NCBI RefSeq assembly: GCF_001625215.2
Contig: NC_030384.2
Location: 31,298,527 to 31,362,526, forward strand
Length of the DNA: 64,000 nt
Source of the DNA: Daucus carota subsp. sativus
Taxonomy: Eukaryota; Streptophyta; Magnoliopsida; Apiales; Apiaceae
Reading direction: 5' to 3'
Part shown: positions 37,755 through 48,888 of the stretch, in pieces
How the letters are laid out: every line of letters begins with the position of its first letter
Numbering within the stretch: the first letter of the stretch is position 1
Notes under the pieces: model-generated
Seen by the model: the letters and a program-made list of their open reading frames with translations, nothing else
Told to the model about the DNA's origin: nothing
Databases searched by the model: none
Position numbers and translations under genes: made by a program

Positions 37755-40700
37755 TACTTTCTGTATCACGCATGTAAGTATAAATTTTATGTAATATATT
37801 ACACAAAAGTACATAATCCATCCTAAAAAAATATATTGATACATATAATATTAATAATAATTAATTAAATTTAAAAATCATTATTATTATTATTGTCATT
37901 ATTATTTATTATTATGTGCAACTCAAAATATTATTGTTGAACACACATAGATTTAATTTTTTGTAATATACCGGGGAAAATACATAAGCTATTCTAAAAT
38001 AATATAATGATGCATATAATAGTAATAATAATTAGTAAAATTTCAAAAATTTATAAAATTGTTAATATAATTGTCTTTTTTTAATGAAATTTTAAACATC
38101 AAAATTTTATTCAGCAAAAGAATTCTTAAAAGAATATTATAAAAATATATTTTATAGAAGTCACAAAATACTTGTTATATTTTGTTAAAAGGTAACGAAA
38201 ATAATCTACCGGACCAGAGAGGGTGTAATATTTAAAATCAGTAAATTTGTGATTCAAAATCCGTCAATTAGAAATTTAAATTTGTTAGTAATTCTTAAAC
38301 CGGCCAAACTTGAGATCTAACCTTCAAGCAAGTTGTTGGAAGCTGTTCCGCATACTACCTTGATATCTCTCTGACTCTCTCTGCATGCAGTTTAAACCGT
38401 GGCTCAAGACTTGCGTGTATAAATTCCATTCCTTCTTAACGAAGATTTCATTATCATGTCTCACCTAACGTAATCTACTGATCATAAATGTAACTGTCTT
38501 CTTCTGGGCTCGCCAAGTGTATTGATATGAGGCGGTGGAGACATGAGAAATTTGATGTCGAGTGCTGTAAATGTGCTTATCTTCCGATAATTTTCCAGAT
38601 AAAAAATAACAAAGCAATCTAATTTGTAAATAACAAAGTGTGATATTATTCTTTCGGAAAATGTATTTAATTTCTTCGGAATTCAGAAAAATAGATTCTG
38701 ACGCATGCAATGGCAATTGTATCTTATTTCACATTAAGAAATTTTAGTAATATCATAGAATAAGATTAATTTCAAGGACCTCCAGCACACGTACATAGCA
38801 TACAGTCCAGGTCTAGATACTTTGTATTTATCCGAACATTTCTTGTAATTCACTGGTTAGGTTAAGTTTTGTGGTTTCAATAATAACCACATGATACTAC
38901 AAGTCACAATAAGTCTTTGATTTTTGTTAGGAGAGAAGATAGAGGAAGTTACCTGCATGTGCAATTTGCAAACTGCGAAGTCTTTAATTTGCAACTCTGT
39001 TATTCTGCGTTTTATTTATGAGACTTGAGGCAACTTTTCGCAAAAAGATTGTCTGCAAAGTTAAAATTTTTAGTTCAAATATCTGTGTAAAAAATAAATT
39101 TAAAAATAAGATAAAATTTATAAATAATATAAGCAAACAGTTAGCAAGAGACTTTTAAATTATTTACCTTTTATAATTTTACTTGATAAAAAATCAATTC
39201 GTCATTAATATCATAATAAGTGCACTAATTGAAGTATTCAAACAAAAAACAATTTAAAAATTAAATTTTTAGTTTAACCAACTTCAGGACATTTACTTTT
39301 TAGAGTTTATTGTTAGAAAACTTTATTTAAATTCCGTGACCGTTTGTACATAGATAATAACATTTTTTTTCATAGAAAGACGATTTATCAAAAATAAAAT
39401 CTCATCCATAATTCTCAATTTCAAATGATACATTGGAGTATAATTCATCCTCGTTCACGGATTAGTTGGCAATTTTCACAAATTTTATCAATAGAAATTC
39501 TTATTTTCGTATTTGGCATTTCTCATTTGAATTCTGTAAAGAAAATAGATTTCTTGGAATTTTTTTATCTCAGAATCTTCTCATAAAAGCAATGTTGGAG
39601 TTCCAAATATCTGATCTTTCAAAAACCAGCAGAGATATGCACTAACAAATTATTTTTATCTGAAATATTTCTCTCATAAATCTCTGAATTCTGGAATCTG
39701 AATTTTATTTGAAATTCTGAATTTGATCAAATAACTTATTTGAAATTCTGGATTTGGATTTCAAATCCACCCATTAAAATATTGATACAAATAAGGAAAT
39801 TTGAAATGACAACTCAAATTCTGCCATTTGAAATGAAATGCATATTTACAAACGGTCTCCTATAATAAATGGAATATCTAAAAAGAAATATATATATTTA
39901 TACAGGGACCGTATGGTTTACCTTAGAAGAAGTTATTTCTTACATAGCGCAAAGAAATAGAATTGAAATATGAAATAAGTTAAAATTTTAGATTATAAAC
40001 ATGTTTGGGAAAAAAAGTAAAACTCTAACAAAAAAGTCAACATTCGAATTTTTTAATAATATTTTTAGTTATTTATACAAACATGTCAAGAATAGGAGAA
40101 GTCAACTTCTTCTGTTTCGAGTTTTTGTTAATATTTGGTGAAATTATTCGAGATTTTGAGCCGAACTCGAGCCTATTGAACTTTCATGAGCCGAGTTTCG
40201 AGCTTAAAATTTAAGGTTCGATCGAACTCGAGCTCGAGCTCGAGTTTAAATCCCAAACTTTTCAATCGAGCTGGAGCCTGACAAGTGACAATGTTCGACT
40301 CGGCTCGGTTACCCGGCTATTTACTGGTATTGAATTTTTTGTAAATCATAAGTTGTGTGATTTACTACGCACATGTACGCAAAGACGGAACCATAAATTT
40401 GGACTGGGGTGGGCTTGACAAGTCACTAGCGAATTTTAACGTGCCGATCACCCGTATCATCAAATTCATAAATTATTGATTATATATCAGGAAAGTAGCT
40501 AATCACCTACTTCTGTATTACTCTACATTTTATTTTGTGTTTAATCTATTTTGTTTTGATTATATTAATGAGTTGGACTTAAATGACTTTGTGCTTGAGC
40601 TATACTTACATAATACATACAGTAATATATATAAGTATTAATATATTTTTTTGAAAATGACCCTGGGCCCAGGTAGGCTCTGTAATAGCTCCGTCTCTAC

Positions 40701-40771
40701 ATGTACGGTATTTTCAGAACACCGACTCTGAACTTCTGACGGAAAACGATTTGAAGATAAGGAGGAGCTAA
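37755..40771. other. AT-rich gene-free DNA
   Basis: About 3 kb with no gene. Around 40135-40330 there is a GAGCTCGAGCTCGAG-rich patch resembling the interior of an old MITE. Around 40385-40710 the sequences GACGGAACCATAAATTTG and GTAATAGCTCCGTCTC may be degenerate hAT-type ends. Neither has clear boundaries. Confidence 0.4.
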
Positions 40772-41133
40772 GAGCAGCTGCAGTGGTGGCCATTTAGTGT
40801 CTTGGGACACTCAAAATGGTCCCGGGCTCCAAGTATTCATCTGACACATCATTGGACCAAAAGAAATAAAACAGGGCGTGACCTCTGTACTGGCCACGGC
40901 CATTTGCACGCTTTTTAATATTTTATTAATATATTTTTGTCAAAACTGAACAAAGTTCATATGTACATGACAGGACTATAAACGTTTATAAAAGCAGCCT
41001 AACGTTAATATTTTGTAACGTTAATATTTTGTAACGTTAATATTAGTAACGGTAATATTTGTACCCCCTATAAATATAAATTCACACTCTTATGATTCAT
41101 ACTCTCTATTTCTCCAAAAAATTAGATCAAAAG

Positions 41134-41532
41134 ATGAATCCAAACAACACTCCTCCTACAAATTCTCAAAATTCAAACCCTCAATTTCCATATCCATATC
41201 CAAATCCTTTTTTCCCAAACACACAAAATTTTAATTTCAATTCTCAAACCCCGAATTCTCAATATCAATTTCCACAATCCATAAATTCTCAATTTCCTTT
41301 CCCGTATCCTCAAAATTCTCCATATCAATTTCCATTTCCTCCATTTTCAAACCCACAATTTGAAACCCAACAATCACCTACTCAAAATTCCCCACATTCA
41401 CAAGTGCCTGCATTTAATAATGCAAAATTTATTGATCTTAATGATGATTACGAGGAAATCGAAGATATTCGAGAAAGTACCGGACAGTGGAAATGGGTTG
41501 AAGATAAACTCTTAATAAGTGCATGTTTGTAA
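41134..41532 (+). pseudogene. PIF/Harbinger ORF1, truncated
   Basis: 133 codons. The Asn/Pro/Phe/Gln-rich N-terminal region (PFPYPYPNP-type repeats) and an acidic FIDLNDDYEEIED segment are typical of the DNA-binding ORF1 partner of plant PIF elements. The Myb/SANT-like domain starts with QWKWVEDKLLISACL and stops immediately, so nearly all of that domain is missing. The product cannot bind DNA in the usual way. Confidence 0.65.
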
Positions 41533-41690
41533 TCTAGTTGTTGGAATCTAGTATGTGTTTTTATTTGTTTGTAATCTAGCCGTTGGAAGCTAGTGTTTGT
41601 TTTTATTTGTTTGTAATCTAGCCGTTGTAATCTAGTGTTTGTTTTTATTTGTTTGTAATCCAGCCGTTGTAATATAGCCGTTAGAATAAA
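41533..41690 (+). repeat. Tandem repeat between PIF ORF1 and transposase
   Basis: About three diverged copies of a unit containing GTAATCTAGCCGTTG and TAGTGTTTGTTTTTATTTGT. Confidence 0.75.
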
Positions 41691-41748
41691 TTCTCTTTTT
41701 TCCCTTCTATATAAACTACCTTTCTCAGATCTTTGAAATCACTTTCAT

Positions 41749-42996
41749 ATGGATCAAACACTAGAAAATTTAACTGAAGACTTTATTGATGAGTTTTGCT
41801 TCGACGATACTGAAGATAATCGTCGTCTCGAACTCTATCATGAAATTTATGGTCAAAGCTCAAGATCCGTGCCTCGAAAAAGTATATTCAGAAACCGTGA
41901 AGCAGGGCATCAACGTCTGGAGAATGATTACTTTTCAGCAAATCCGGTATATCCTGAAGAAACATTCCGACGAAGATTTCGTATGGGAAGGCATGTTTTT
42001 CTACGTATTGTGAATGCAATGTCAAATTTCGATCCATACTTTCAACAAAGGGTCGATGCTGTGGGAAGAAAAGGTTTATCACCCTTACAGAAATGTACTG
42101 CCGCAATGCGTATGTTAGCATATGGAATATCCGCTGACGCTGTTGATGACTACGTTCGTATTGGAGAGAGTACTGCAGTTGAGTGCTTAAAAAAATTTGT
42201 CTCAAATATCATCATGATATTTGAAAGTGAATACTTGCGAAAGCCAAACTCCAGTGATGTTCAACGGCTATTACAGATGGGTGAGGCTCGCGGCTTTCCT
42301 GGTATGATGGGCAGTATAGATTGCATGCACTGGCAATGGAAAAATTGTCCTAAAGCCTGGAAGGGAATGTTTATGAGTGGTCACAAAGGAGTTGCAACAA
42401 TTATACTGGAAGCGGTTGCTTCATCTGATCTGTGGATATGGCATGCATTTTTTGGAGTTGCTGGATCAAATAATGACATAAATGTCTTAGAACGGTCGCC
42501 AGTATTTGATGATGTGCTAGAAGGTCGTGCTCCAGAGGTAAATTATTTCATCAACGGAAACACTTATAACATGGGATACTACTTAACAGATGGAATATAT
42601 CCTGAATGGGCAACATTCGTTAAAACGATACCACGTCCTCAAAGTGAGAAAAGAAAATTATTTTCAAAATATCAAGAAAGCCAGCGAAAAGACGTCGAAC
42701 GAGCTTTTGGTGTGTTACAGTCTCGTTTCGCAATTGTGAGTGGTCCTGCACGTTTTTGGGACAAAGCAGATCTTGGAAAAATTATGAGAGCATGCATTAT
42801 AATGCATAATATGATTGTTGAAGACGAGAGAGACACTTATGCCACGCAATTTGGTCCTTTACCAATTTATGATGATGCAACAAATGGTTTATCTCAACCA
42901 AATTTAGGTGAAGAACCCTTTATCCCGTATGAAAGGTATATCCAAAATACGTTACAAATGCGTGATAAAACGGACACATCGTCAGCTACAAAATGA
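41749..42996 (+). CDS. PIF/Harbinger transposase (DDE_Tnp_4, HARBI1-like)
   Basis: Uninterrupted 415-residue transposase with an ATG start in a fair context and a TATA-like TATATAAAC about 40 bp upstream. The N-terminal part has FRRRFRMGRHVFLRIVNAM and a helix-turn-helix-like segment (LSPLQKCTAAMRMLAYGISA). The catalytic acids are in GMMGSIDCMHWQWK (D1), GVAGSNNDINVL (D2) and RKDVERAFGVLQSRF (E), in the order and spacing of the family, with the characteristic C-terminal IMRACIIMHNMIVEDER. No stop or frameshift, so it may still make protein. Its ORF1 partner next door is truncated, so self-mobility is doubtful. Confidence 0.92.
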   Translation: MDQTLENLTEDFIDEFCFDDTEDNRRLELYHEIYGQSSRSVPRKSIFRNREAGHQRLENDYFSANPVYPEETFRRRFRMGRHVFLRIVNAMSNFDPYFQQRVDAVGRKGLSPLQKCTAAMRMLAYGISADAVDDYVRIGESTAVECLKKFVSNIIMIFESEYLRKPNSSDVQRLLQMGEARGFPGMMGSIDCMHWQWKNCPKAWKGMFMSGHKGVATIILEAVASSDLWIWHAFFGVAGSNNDINVLERSPVFDDVLEGRAPEVNYFINGNTYNMGYYLTDGIYPEWATFVKTIPRPQSEKRKLFSKYQESQRKDVERAFGVLQSRFAIVSGPARFWDKADLGKIMRACIIMHNMIVEDERDTYATQFGPLPIYDDATNGLSQPNLGEEPFIPYERYIQNTLQMRDKTDTSSATK

Positions 42997-43020
42997 CTTG
43001 GTTGAGCACATCTCGCAGTT

Positions 43021-43599
43021 CCATAATAGTCGTTAGTTTCTTATTGTACTATTTTTAATTGTTTGTTTCCTTGTGTAATGTTTTTAATTTATTGTTTTTA
43101 ATTCAGTTGAATGTATTTTATTTTAATATTAATTTTCTTAAGAATTAATCATTTTAATTTAAGTAATTACAATTTAAATATTATTTTATAAATTAAAATT
43201 ATAATACGTTAACTTAAACAATAATATAATATGGCAAAGAAAGGCCCACAAAATGTGGCAAGCGGGCACATGCATTGGACGAGTTTGGCCAAATAATTCA
43301 GCTTGCCCTGTTTCTACACTTGGACAGACTGATTTGACGTAAAAGGAGGAAATGGCCATGCATCACATCAGTCGTTGCCCGAGTTATAGCCAAATAATTG
43401 GTCCGTTGTAATATAGCCATGCTTCCATTAATATCCATGTATCTGTATCTCTCTACTAGAGTAGCCAGCTAAACACGCCATGATACATCACATCAGTCGT
43501 TGCCCGAGTTATTGACTTGTTCTTCATGAATTAACCACCGTGGATTTGATACCATGGATCAAATTTGGTTGAAATCTGTGAAAAATGTTTTATATGTTA
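43021..43599. other. Sequence downstream of the PIF transposase
   Basis: Probably includes the element's 3' region. A 27-bp direct repeat (CATCACATCAGTCGTTGCCC...) occurs at about 43360 and 43486. No gene. Confidence 0.45.
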
Positions 43600-43780
43600 C
43601 TCCCTCCGTCTCCATTGAGTAATATACGTACGGGGAGTGGCACGAAAGTTAAGAAAAAAAATAAGAAAATAGTGGGTGTAGTTGAATTTTTATATTATAA
43701 ATTTTTACTATTTTGATATGTATATAATTGATGGAACGTCCAAAAAAAGAAACTGTATACAATCCAATGGACGGAGGGAG
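43600..43780. mobile_element. Stowaway MITE
   Basis: 181 bp with ends CTCCCTCCGTC and GGACGGAGGGAG, flanked by TA (43598-43599, 43781-43782). Confidence 0.85.
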
Positions 43781-43802
43781 TATACAATCCAATGGGACGG
43801 AG

Positions 43803-44334
43803 TAGGGGTGAGCATTCGGTCGGTCCGGTCCAAAACCGGACCGAACCGAATAGACCGAGGACCGAAGTTTTAATTTTTTTCGGACCGAACCGGACCGAAG
43901 TTTTATAATGGACCGGACCGGACCGAACCAAAATAATTCGGTTCGGTCCGGTCCGGACCGAAAGAACCGAAATTATTTTTAAAATAAAAAATTATATTAT
44001 AAATAAAACTAAAATTCATCTTTTATTTTAAAATTTTCATATTAATTAATCACCCCCAATTCATTAAACATAGATATAATTAAATTTACAAATTAGATAT
44101 TATAATTATAACATATAAGATATATAATATAAATATTAATTAAAATCATATATATTTCGGTCTATTCGGTCCGGACCGAAATATTTTTTACGGACCGGAC
44201 CGGACCGAACTTTATTTCGGTCTATTCGGTCCGGACCGAATGGACCGAATTTTCAAAAAATTAGGACCGAACCGAACCGAATTTACACGGTTCGGTTCGG
44301 TTTTTCGGTTCCGGTTCGGTTTTGCTCACCCCTA
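43803..44334. mobile_element. hAT MITE rich in CGGTCCGGACCG motifs
   Basis: 532 bp. The ends TAGGGGTGAGCA and TGCTCACCCCTA are perfect inverted repeats. Flanks GGACGGAG (43795-43802) and GGACGGAA (44335-44342) are an 8-bp duplication with one change. The interior repeats ACCGGACCGAAC-type units around an AT-rich core. It landed in leftover Stowaway-end sequence. Confidence 0.85.
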
Positions 44335-45390
44335 GGACGGAATTTACTTGCATGTATATATAAGCGGGAGCTTCCAAAAATCTAATTCTTGTCGATAAAT
44401 ATAAAAATGAAATATGTAAAGAAGAATCACGTTTTTCTTCAATAACTAAACTTAAAAACTATAATATTTTAATAAGCGAAAATCAAACCAACGGGCGACA
44501 CCATATAAACAGATTACATAATAAGAATCAATTTGAGATTCTTTCAAAAAAAAAAAAAAAGAATCAATTTGAGATCGCCTGATGAAGCAAAATTTATGTC
44601 TTATTTTAGAAAATTATATTTTAACTCACTAGTTCCATAAACACTCTCCGAACAATATAAATTAGAACGCCATTTCATTATTTCTGAAAAGAATGTTTAA
44701 AGGCTTCATTTCCTTCCTGCTCATATTTCCCATAACCGGTAGTGTATTTTCGTCCAAAATGTTTACCTTATGGAAAAAAATTAATTGATAAAAGAATATC
44801 TGATTTATATAATATCAACAATATTATTTAAATTCATAATATAAAAATTGAAACTGATGAATCTTTTCGCAAAATTTTAATAACAGCCCAATAATATTTC
44901 ACATTTATAATTGGTACGGACAAGAATTTTCTTCAATTCTTTAGGGGATTCTTGACCATCACCATTAATATTCACTATTTTTTTTCTTTATATTATATTT
45001 CCCCCCATAAATTTTGTCTTAATTTTGTTTCATTCTTACTTTCGCTTCAGAGACACAATTTTAATGAGATGACAAATGCGAGTGGACATGCATAGAAGAT
45101 GGTGTATGTTTATTATTAATACTAGCTCCTCCCTTTTTTCTAAATTAAAATTTATACATTACAATCTAAAATTTATTAACAGTCTAGAGGTAAACTTTTT
45201 CTATGTTAAAATTTATATTTAACTGTTTATTTATATTAAAAATTAAATTATATAATGATGCGGTCCATAATATTAAACTTTGGGGTCAAAATTAACTAAA
45301 TTCTGCTAACAACAATTAAGAGTGGTTGGTGACGGAAAACATTAAGCATTTTAATATTCACAAGGGTCGGTACGTGTATGCCATGTGCAG
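44335..45390. other. AT-rich gene-free DNA
   Basis: About 1 kb. The only item seen is a short duplication of AGAATCAATTTGAGAT around an A run near 44526-44573. The right end leads into a possible promoter (TATATATA at 45395) for the DC1 gene. Confidence 0.4.
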
Positions 45391-46019
45391 TGTGTATATA
45401 TACTGTCATATACATGACCAACAACTCAACAAGGAGGACAGATAGAACTAAAACAATTGAGATTTGGAGAGTTTCCTTAAAAATCTGTAAGAACTTTACC
45501 AGTTCTTTGTTTCTTCCTCCCTTGTGTTTCTATCATTTTCTTCATCTGTCTGCCTTTCTGTTGTCTTGTTTTCACTTAGTAATCTCTAGCTAGATATCAG
45601 TACTTGAACTGATTAGTGGTATATTATTAATATATTTTTTTACATGCATGTAAACCTTGTGAGTTGATCTCTAGTTAGAAATCAGTGGTTATAATTTCAT
45701 GTACATACGTGATGGGTTAAGTAGTGCATCTGCGTGCAGATATGAATTATGAGAACTACCAGAAAAATTGTCTTAATTCTGCAGTTATGGGTAGTTTTGA
45801 AGGTGATTAAGCGTATATATATGTGATCGGTTACTCTACAATTTAGAAACATCCAGTGTGTATTTCTTAATTGTGTGCATCCGAATCTGCATCATATAAT
45901 TGTCTTTCATGTATAATTCGCTGTTTGATGTGATTTGGTGCTAGTTCATACGCCCGGGTTAGTAACACCCGAAAGGAAGAGCTCTCCCTCTCGGTCAATG
46001 GAACAACAAGGGCTCTTCC

Positions 46020-47175
46020 CAGTGGCGGAACCAGAGGGGGGCTAGGGGATGCTAGAGCCCCCCCTAACGTCAAAAAAACAGTGTATATTTTTTTTCCAGC
46101 CCCCGCTGGATTTGTGATATCAATATAATTTTATTAGTCCCGTTGAATTATAAATGTCATTGAGAGGGACACTCAGAGCAACTAGATCATGCAAAATATT
46201 GTATGATGTATGTTGAGTACTTTGTACATTAGAAAAATAATATAAAATATAGTTAAGAGGGAAAGTGTGCTCCTCATTGTTGAGGAAGCAAATAGAGCAC
46301 CTAAGTTTTTGAAGAGGTGCTGGGAGCTTGTTGGAGTTCATTTCATCTCCATATTCTTCAAATTTTGGCTAAAGAGCCCATACGAAAAAACTTTTGGACA
46401 TGATCTCATAAGTCATACGCACACATTGGCACTACCCTAATTCGGTGGAAATCTTTTGATGAAAGTTATCTTGGCAATTACTAATGATTTGTCATAATCT
46501 TTACAACAAAGCACCCAGAATATTATAAATACTATGACAATGGTTCGAAGTATGAAAATTAAATTGCAGCTATTAAGAGAGGAAGAGTGAAAGACATTTT
46601 TAGAAGATGTTCACTGCTATAGAACTTGTTTACTAACCTTTTTATTTAAAAGGTTATTGATCTTATTTTCCAAAAGATGGATAACCATTTTACAGAGGGA
46701 AACATAGAGCTACTACTTTGTATTGGCTCTTTGAATCCTAGAAATTAATTTTCAAGTTTCAATAACTTAAATCTGGTATGCCTTGCACAATTTTATCCAA
46801 AGGATTTCTCTTTACTAGACCTGGAGTTGTTGTCAAATCAGTTACACAATTTTATCTATGATGTGAGAGCGGAGATTAATCTGGACTTCAAAATATAGGA
46901 AATCTTTCTGTCATGATGGTTAAAACACACAGACACACTGCTTATCCCTTAGTTTATCTTCTGGTTCAGTTAGTTTTGGTTTTACTCGTTGTCATTGCTA
47001 CTGTTGAGAGAATTTTTTTGCTATGAAAGCAATCAAGACTTATCAGCGTGATAGGATGGAAGATGCATGAATGAATGATAGTATGATGATATATATTGAG
47101 AAAGTTATTTATGCAAGTATGGATGACGAAATATTTTTCAGCCCCCCCTGATTTTTAATCCTGGTTCCGCCACCG
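46020..47175 (+). mobile_element. Decayed hAT transposon
   Basis: 1156 bp. The ends CAGTGGCGGAACC and GGTTCCGCCACCG are inverted repeats with one change, and GCTCTTCC is duplicated perfectly on both sides (46012-46019, 47176-47183), the 8-bp signature of hAT. It lies in the 5' region of the DC1 gene at 47926 and contains transposase remnants. Confidence 0.9.
46655..47130 (+). pseudogene. hAT transposase remnant (TTF-type, C-terminal part)
   Basis: Readable blocks in order: MDNHFTEGNIELLLCIGSL, then QFYPKDFSLLDLELLSNQL with HNFIYDVRAEI, then a dimerisation-domain motif (ATVERIFFAMKAIKT) with RDRMEDA, a stop, and NDSMMIYIEK. These follow the C-terminal order of TTF-type (ZMYM-related) hAT transposases. 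Stops and frame changes make it inactive, and the N-terminal half is missing. Confidence 0.7.
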
Positions 47176-47189
47176 GCTCTTCCTCCCTA

Positions 47190-47465
47190 TCAATTGATCT
47201 TGAAAAAGGCTCTCTCTGACTCTCTCTCTCCCTCCCTCCCCCTTCTCTCTCTCTCTCTCTCTCGCTCTCTCTCTCGCGCGCTCTCGCTCTCTCTCTCTCT
47301 CTCCCCCTCCCGCCCTCCCCCGCCCCCCCCTCTCTCTCTCGCGCTCTCGCTCTCCCTCCCTCCCCCTTTTCTCTCTCTCTCTCTCTCTCCCCCTCCCTCC
47401 CTTCTCTCTCTCTCCCTCCCTCCCTCCCCCCCTCTCTCTCCGGCTCTCCGGCGCTCCCCCCTCAC
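47190..47465 (+). repeat. CT-rich microsatellite
   Basis: About 275 bp of CT, CTCC and CTCG runs with C homopolymers, almost free of A on the plus strand. It sits 460 bp before the DC1 start codon and just right of the hAT element. Open frames through it are artefacts of composition. Confidence 0.95.
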
Positions 47466-47925
47466 AATAACTCAATCTGTTGTTCCCTTCATCTTTTACA
47501 TGTTTCGGCCTTTTGACATGAATTAGTAATGTTTTTTTTTGCCATTTATATGATCTTTGGGGGACCTAAAAGAAAAAGTTCTAAAAAGAATATATCCCAG
47601 ATTCTTTGACTAGTAAGTAGTTGAATTAATTTTATATATATAAGGAAGTGATTTGAACAGAACACTAGACAGACACATGCGTACGTGCACTTGGATTATC
47701 ACATTATATTAATACATCAACATTATAATACATCAACTATAGGCCAGACATTGGAAAATCCCTTGTGTTTTGGTTGGAGGAGTGGGATACTACTGGCTTT
47801 TATGGGTAGAGTTGCTTTCTTGTGGGGCTGTGTAAAGTGATGTTCATGACCATTGTATTTCCCTGCACAGTGATTAAATAATTAATTGGTTTCTCCATCA
47901 TTTACATGCAGGGGAATTTGTTAAT

Positions 47926-48888
47926 ATGTCAAGGCAAACTGGTAATTGCGCTCATTCCATTCAGGATCTGGTGCAATCCGGAGATATCTTGCTGCGCAAA
48001 TGTAACATATGCCTGGATTCAATTTTCGGAGCAGGAACGCGTTTCCAGTGCAATGGCTGCAGTGACTGTTTTCACGAGATCTGTATTCGACCTCAGGCAA
48101 CTCTACAACACTCATTTTACCCTGATGTTATTTTCAGTTTCTCTCAAGGGCAGGGGACAGCAGGACAGAACTCACAGAAGTGTGTGGCCTGTTACAAAAG
48201 TATACAGGGGGCTGTATATGTTAGCACTAATGATATACACATCCATCCATTTTGTCTTGTTAACTTGACAAAATCTGTATCAGATGATACTATTAACTTT
48301 CACAAGAAACAAATGGTCCATCTTCTGAAGACTTCTGGTGATCGTCGAGTTGCTATAAGTCTAGATCTTGAGTGTCAAATGTCCTTGTCAGTTGGGGGTG
48401 GGCGGTGCTTTATCTGCAGGCAAAAAGACACAATAATTCGTAATTTTGGCTGGGCTTACAAGTACACTTATACAGCCCAGGGAAGATCAACAAAATTCGA
48501 ATGCCATGTTGCATGCCTCAGAGCAAAGCTCAATAATAATTTCTTGAACCAAATTGTTAATCACCATCCAGGTAGTACTTACGACCAGAATACTTATTTC
48601 TTAGATCTCAACAGATCGAAACTGGAAAAATCTGCTAGAGATGTAGCTGGTTTGGCCTTGCCTGTTGCAGTTGCGGGATTGGATCTCATGATTTCAGCCT
48701 TTGTGGGATCTCCTTTATTGAGCTGCTTACTTTCTTGTCTCCTTGAAGCTGGAGCTGATAAGGTAATAACCATTTATCCCATAATTGTTTCTTTAGAAAT
48801 CAGGTAATTCTGTCCTTTTTGTCGAAAACATATCTGACTCGATCAATATAATCAGGTGGAGAAGAAGCTTCGTGGTTCCCGGAGGTAA
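47926..48888 (+). CDS. DC1 (cysteine/histidine-rich C1-like) domain protein 1
   Basis: Plant-specific C1-like zinc-binding protein; biochemical role unknown, relatives are linked to stress and defence signalling. Coding exons 47926-48762 and 48856-48888 (phase 0, GTAATA to AATCAG), 289 residues. The ATG lies 15 bases after a likely 5'-UTR intron acceptor (ACATGCAG, ending 47910). Three zinc-binding blocks are visible: KCNICLDS with CNGCSDCFHEIC; KCVACYKS with HIHPFCL; and RCFICRQK with FECHVACL. The C-terminal part (about 230-270) is hydrophobic (LALPVAVAGLDLMISAFVGS) and ends with a short basic tail. That hydrophobic stretch is unusual for the family and could be a membrane or amphipathic segment. 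The 5' leader region has been enlarged by a hAT element and a CT microsatellite. Confidence 0.82.

Larger units (their letters stand above)
40772..43020 (+). mobile_element. PIF/Harbinger transposon (3' end not resolved)
   Basis: The left end GAGCAGCTGCAGTGGTGGCC is preceded by TAA (40769-40771), the 3-bp target favoured by PIF elements. Inside are ORF1 (41134) and the transposase (41749). A TAACGTTAATATT array lies at about 41000-41050, and a tandem of roughly 50-bp units built on GTAATCTAGCCGTTG lies at 41530-41690. I could not find the matching right inverted repeat downstream. The right boundary given is only the end of the transposase region. Confidence 0.7.

Noticed and set aside
45867-46073. 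68-codon minus-strand open frame near the hAT left end
   Set aside because: Crosses the transposon boundary and its target duplication; no domain.
47194-47526. Open frames of 90-110 codons on both strands
   Set aside because: They are translations of a CT/GA microsatellite (Ser-Leu or Arg-Glu repeats), not genes.
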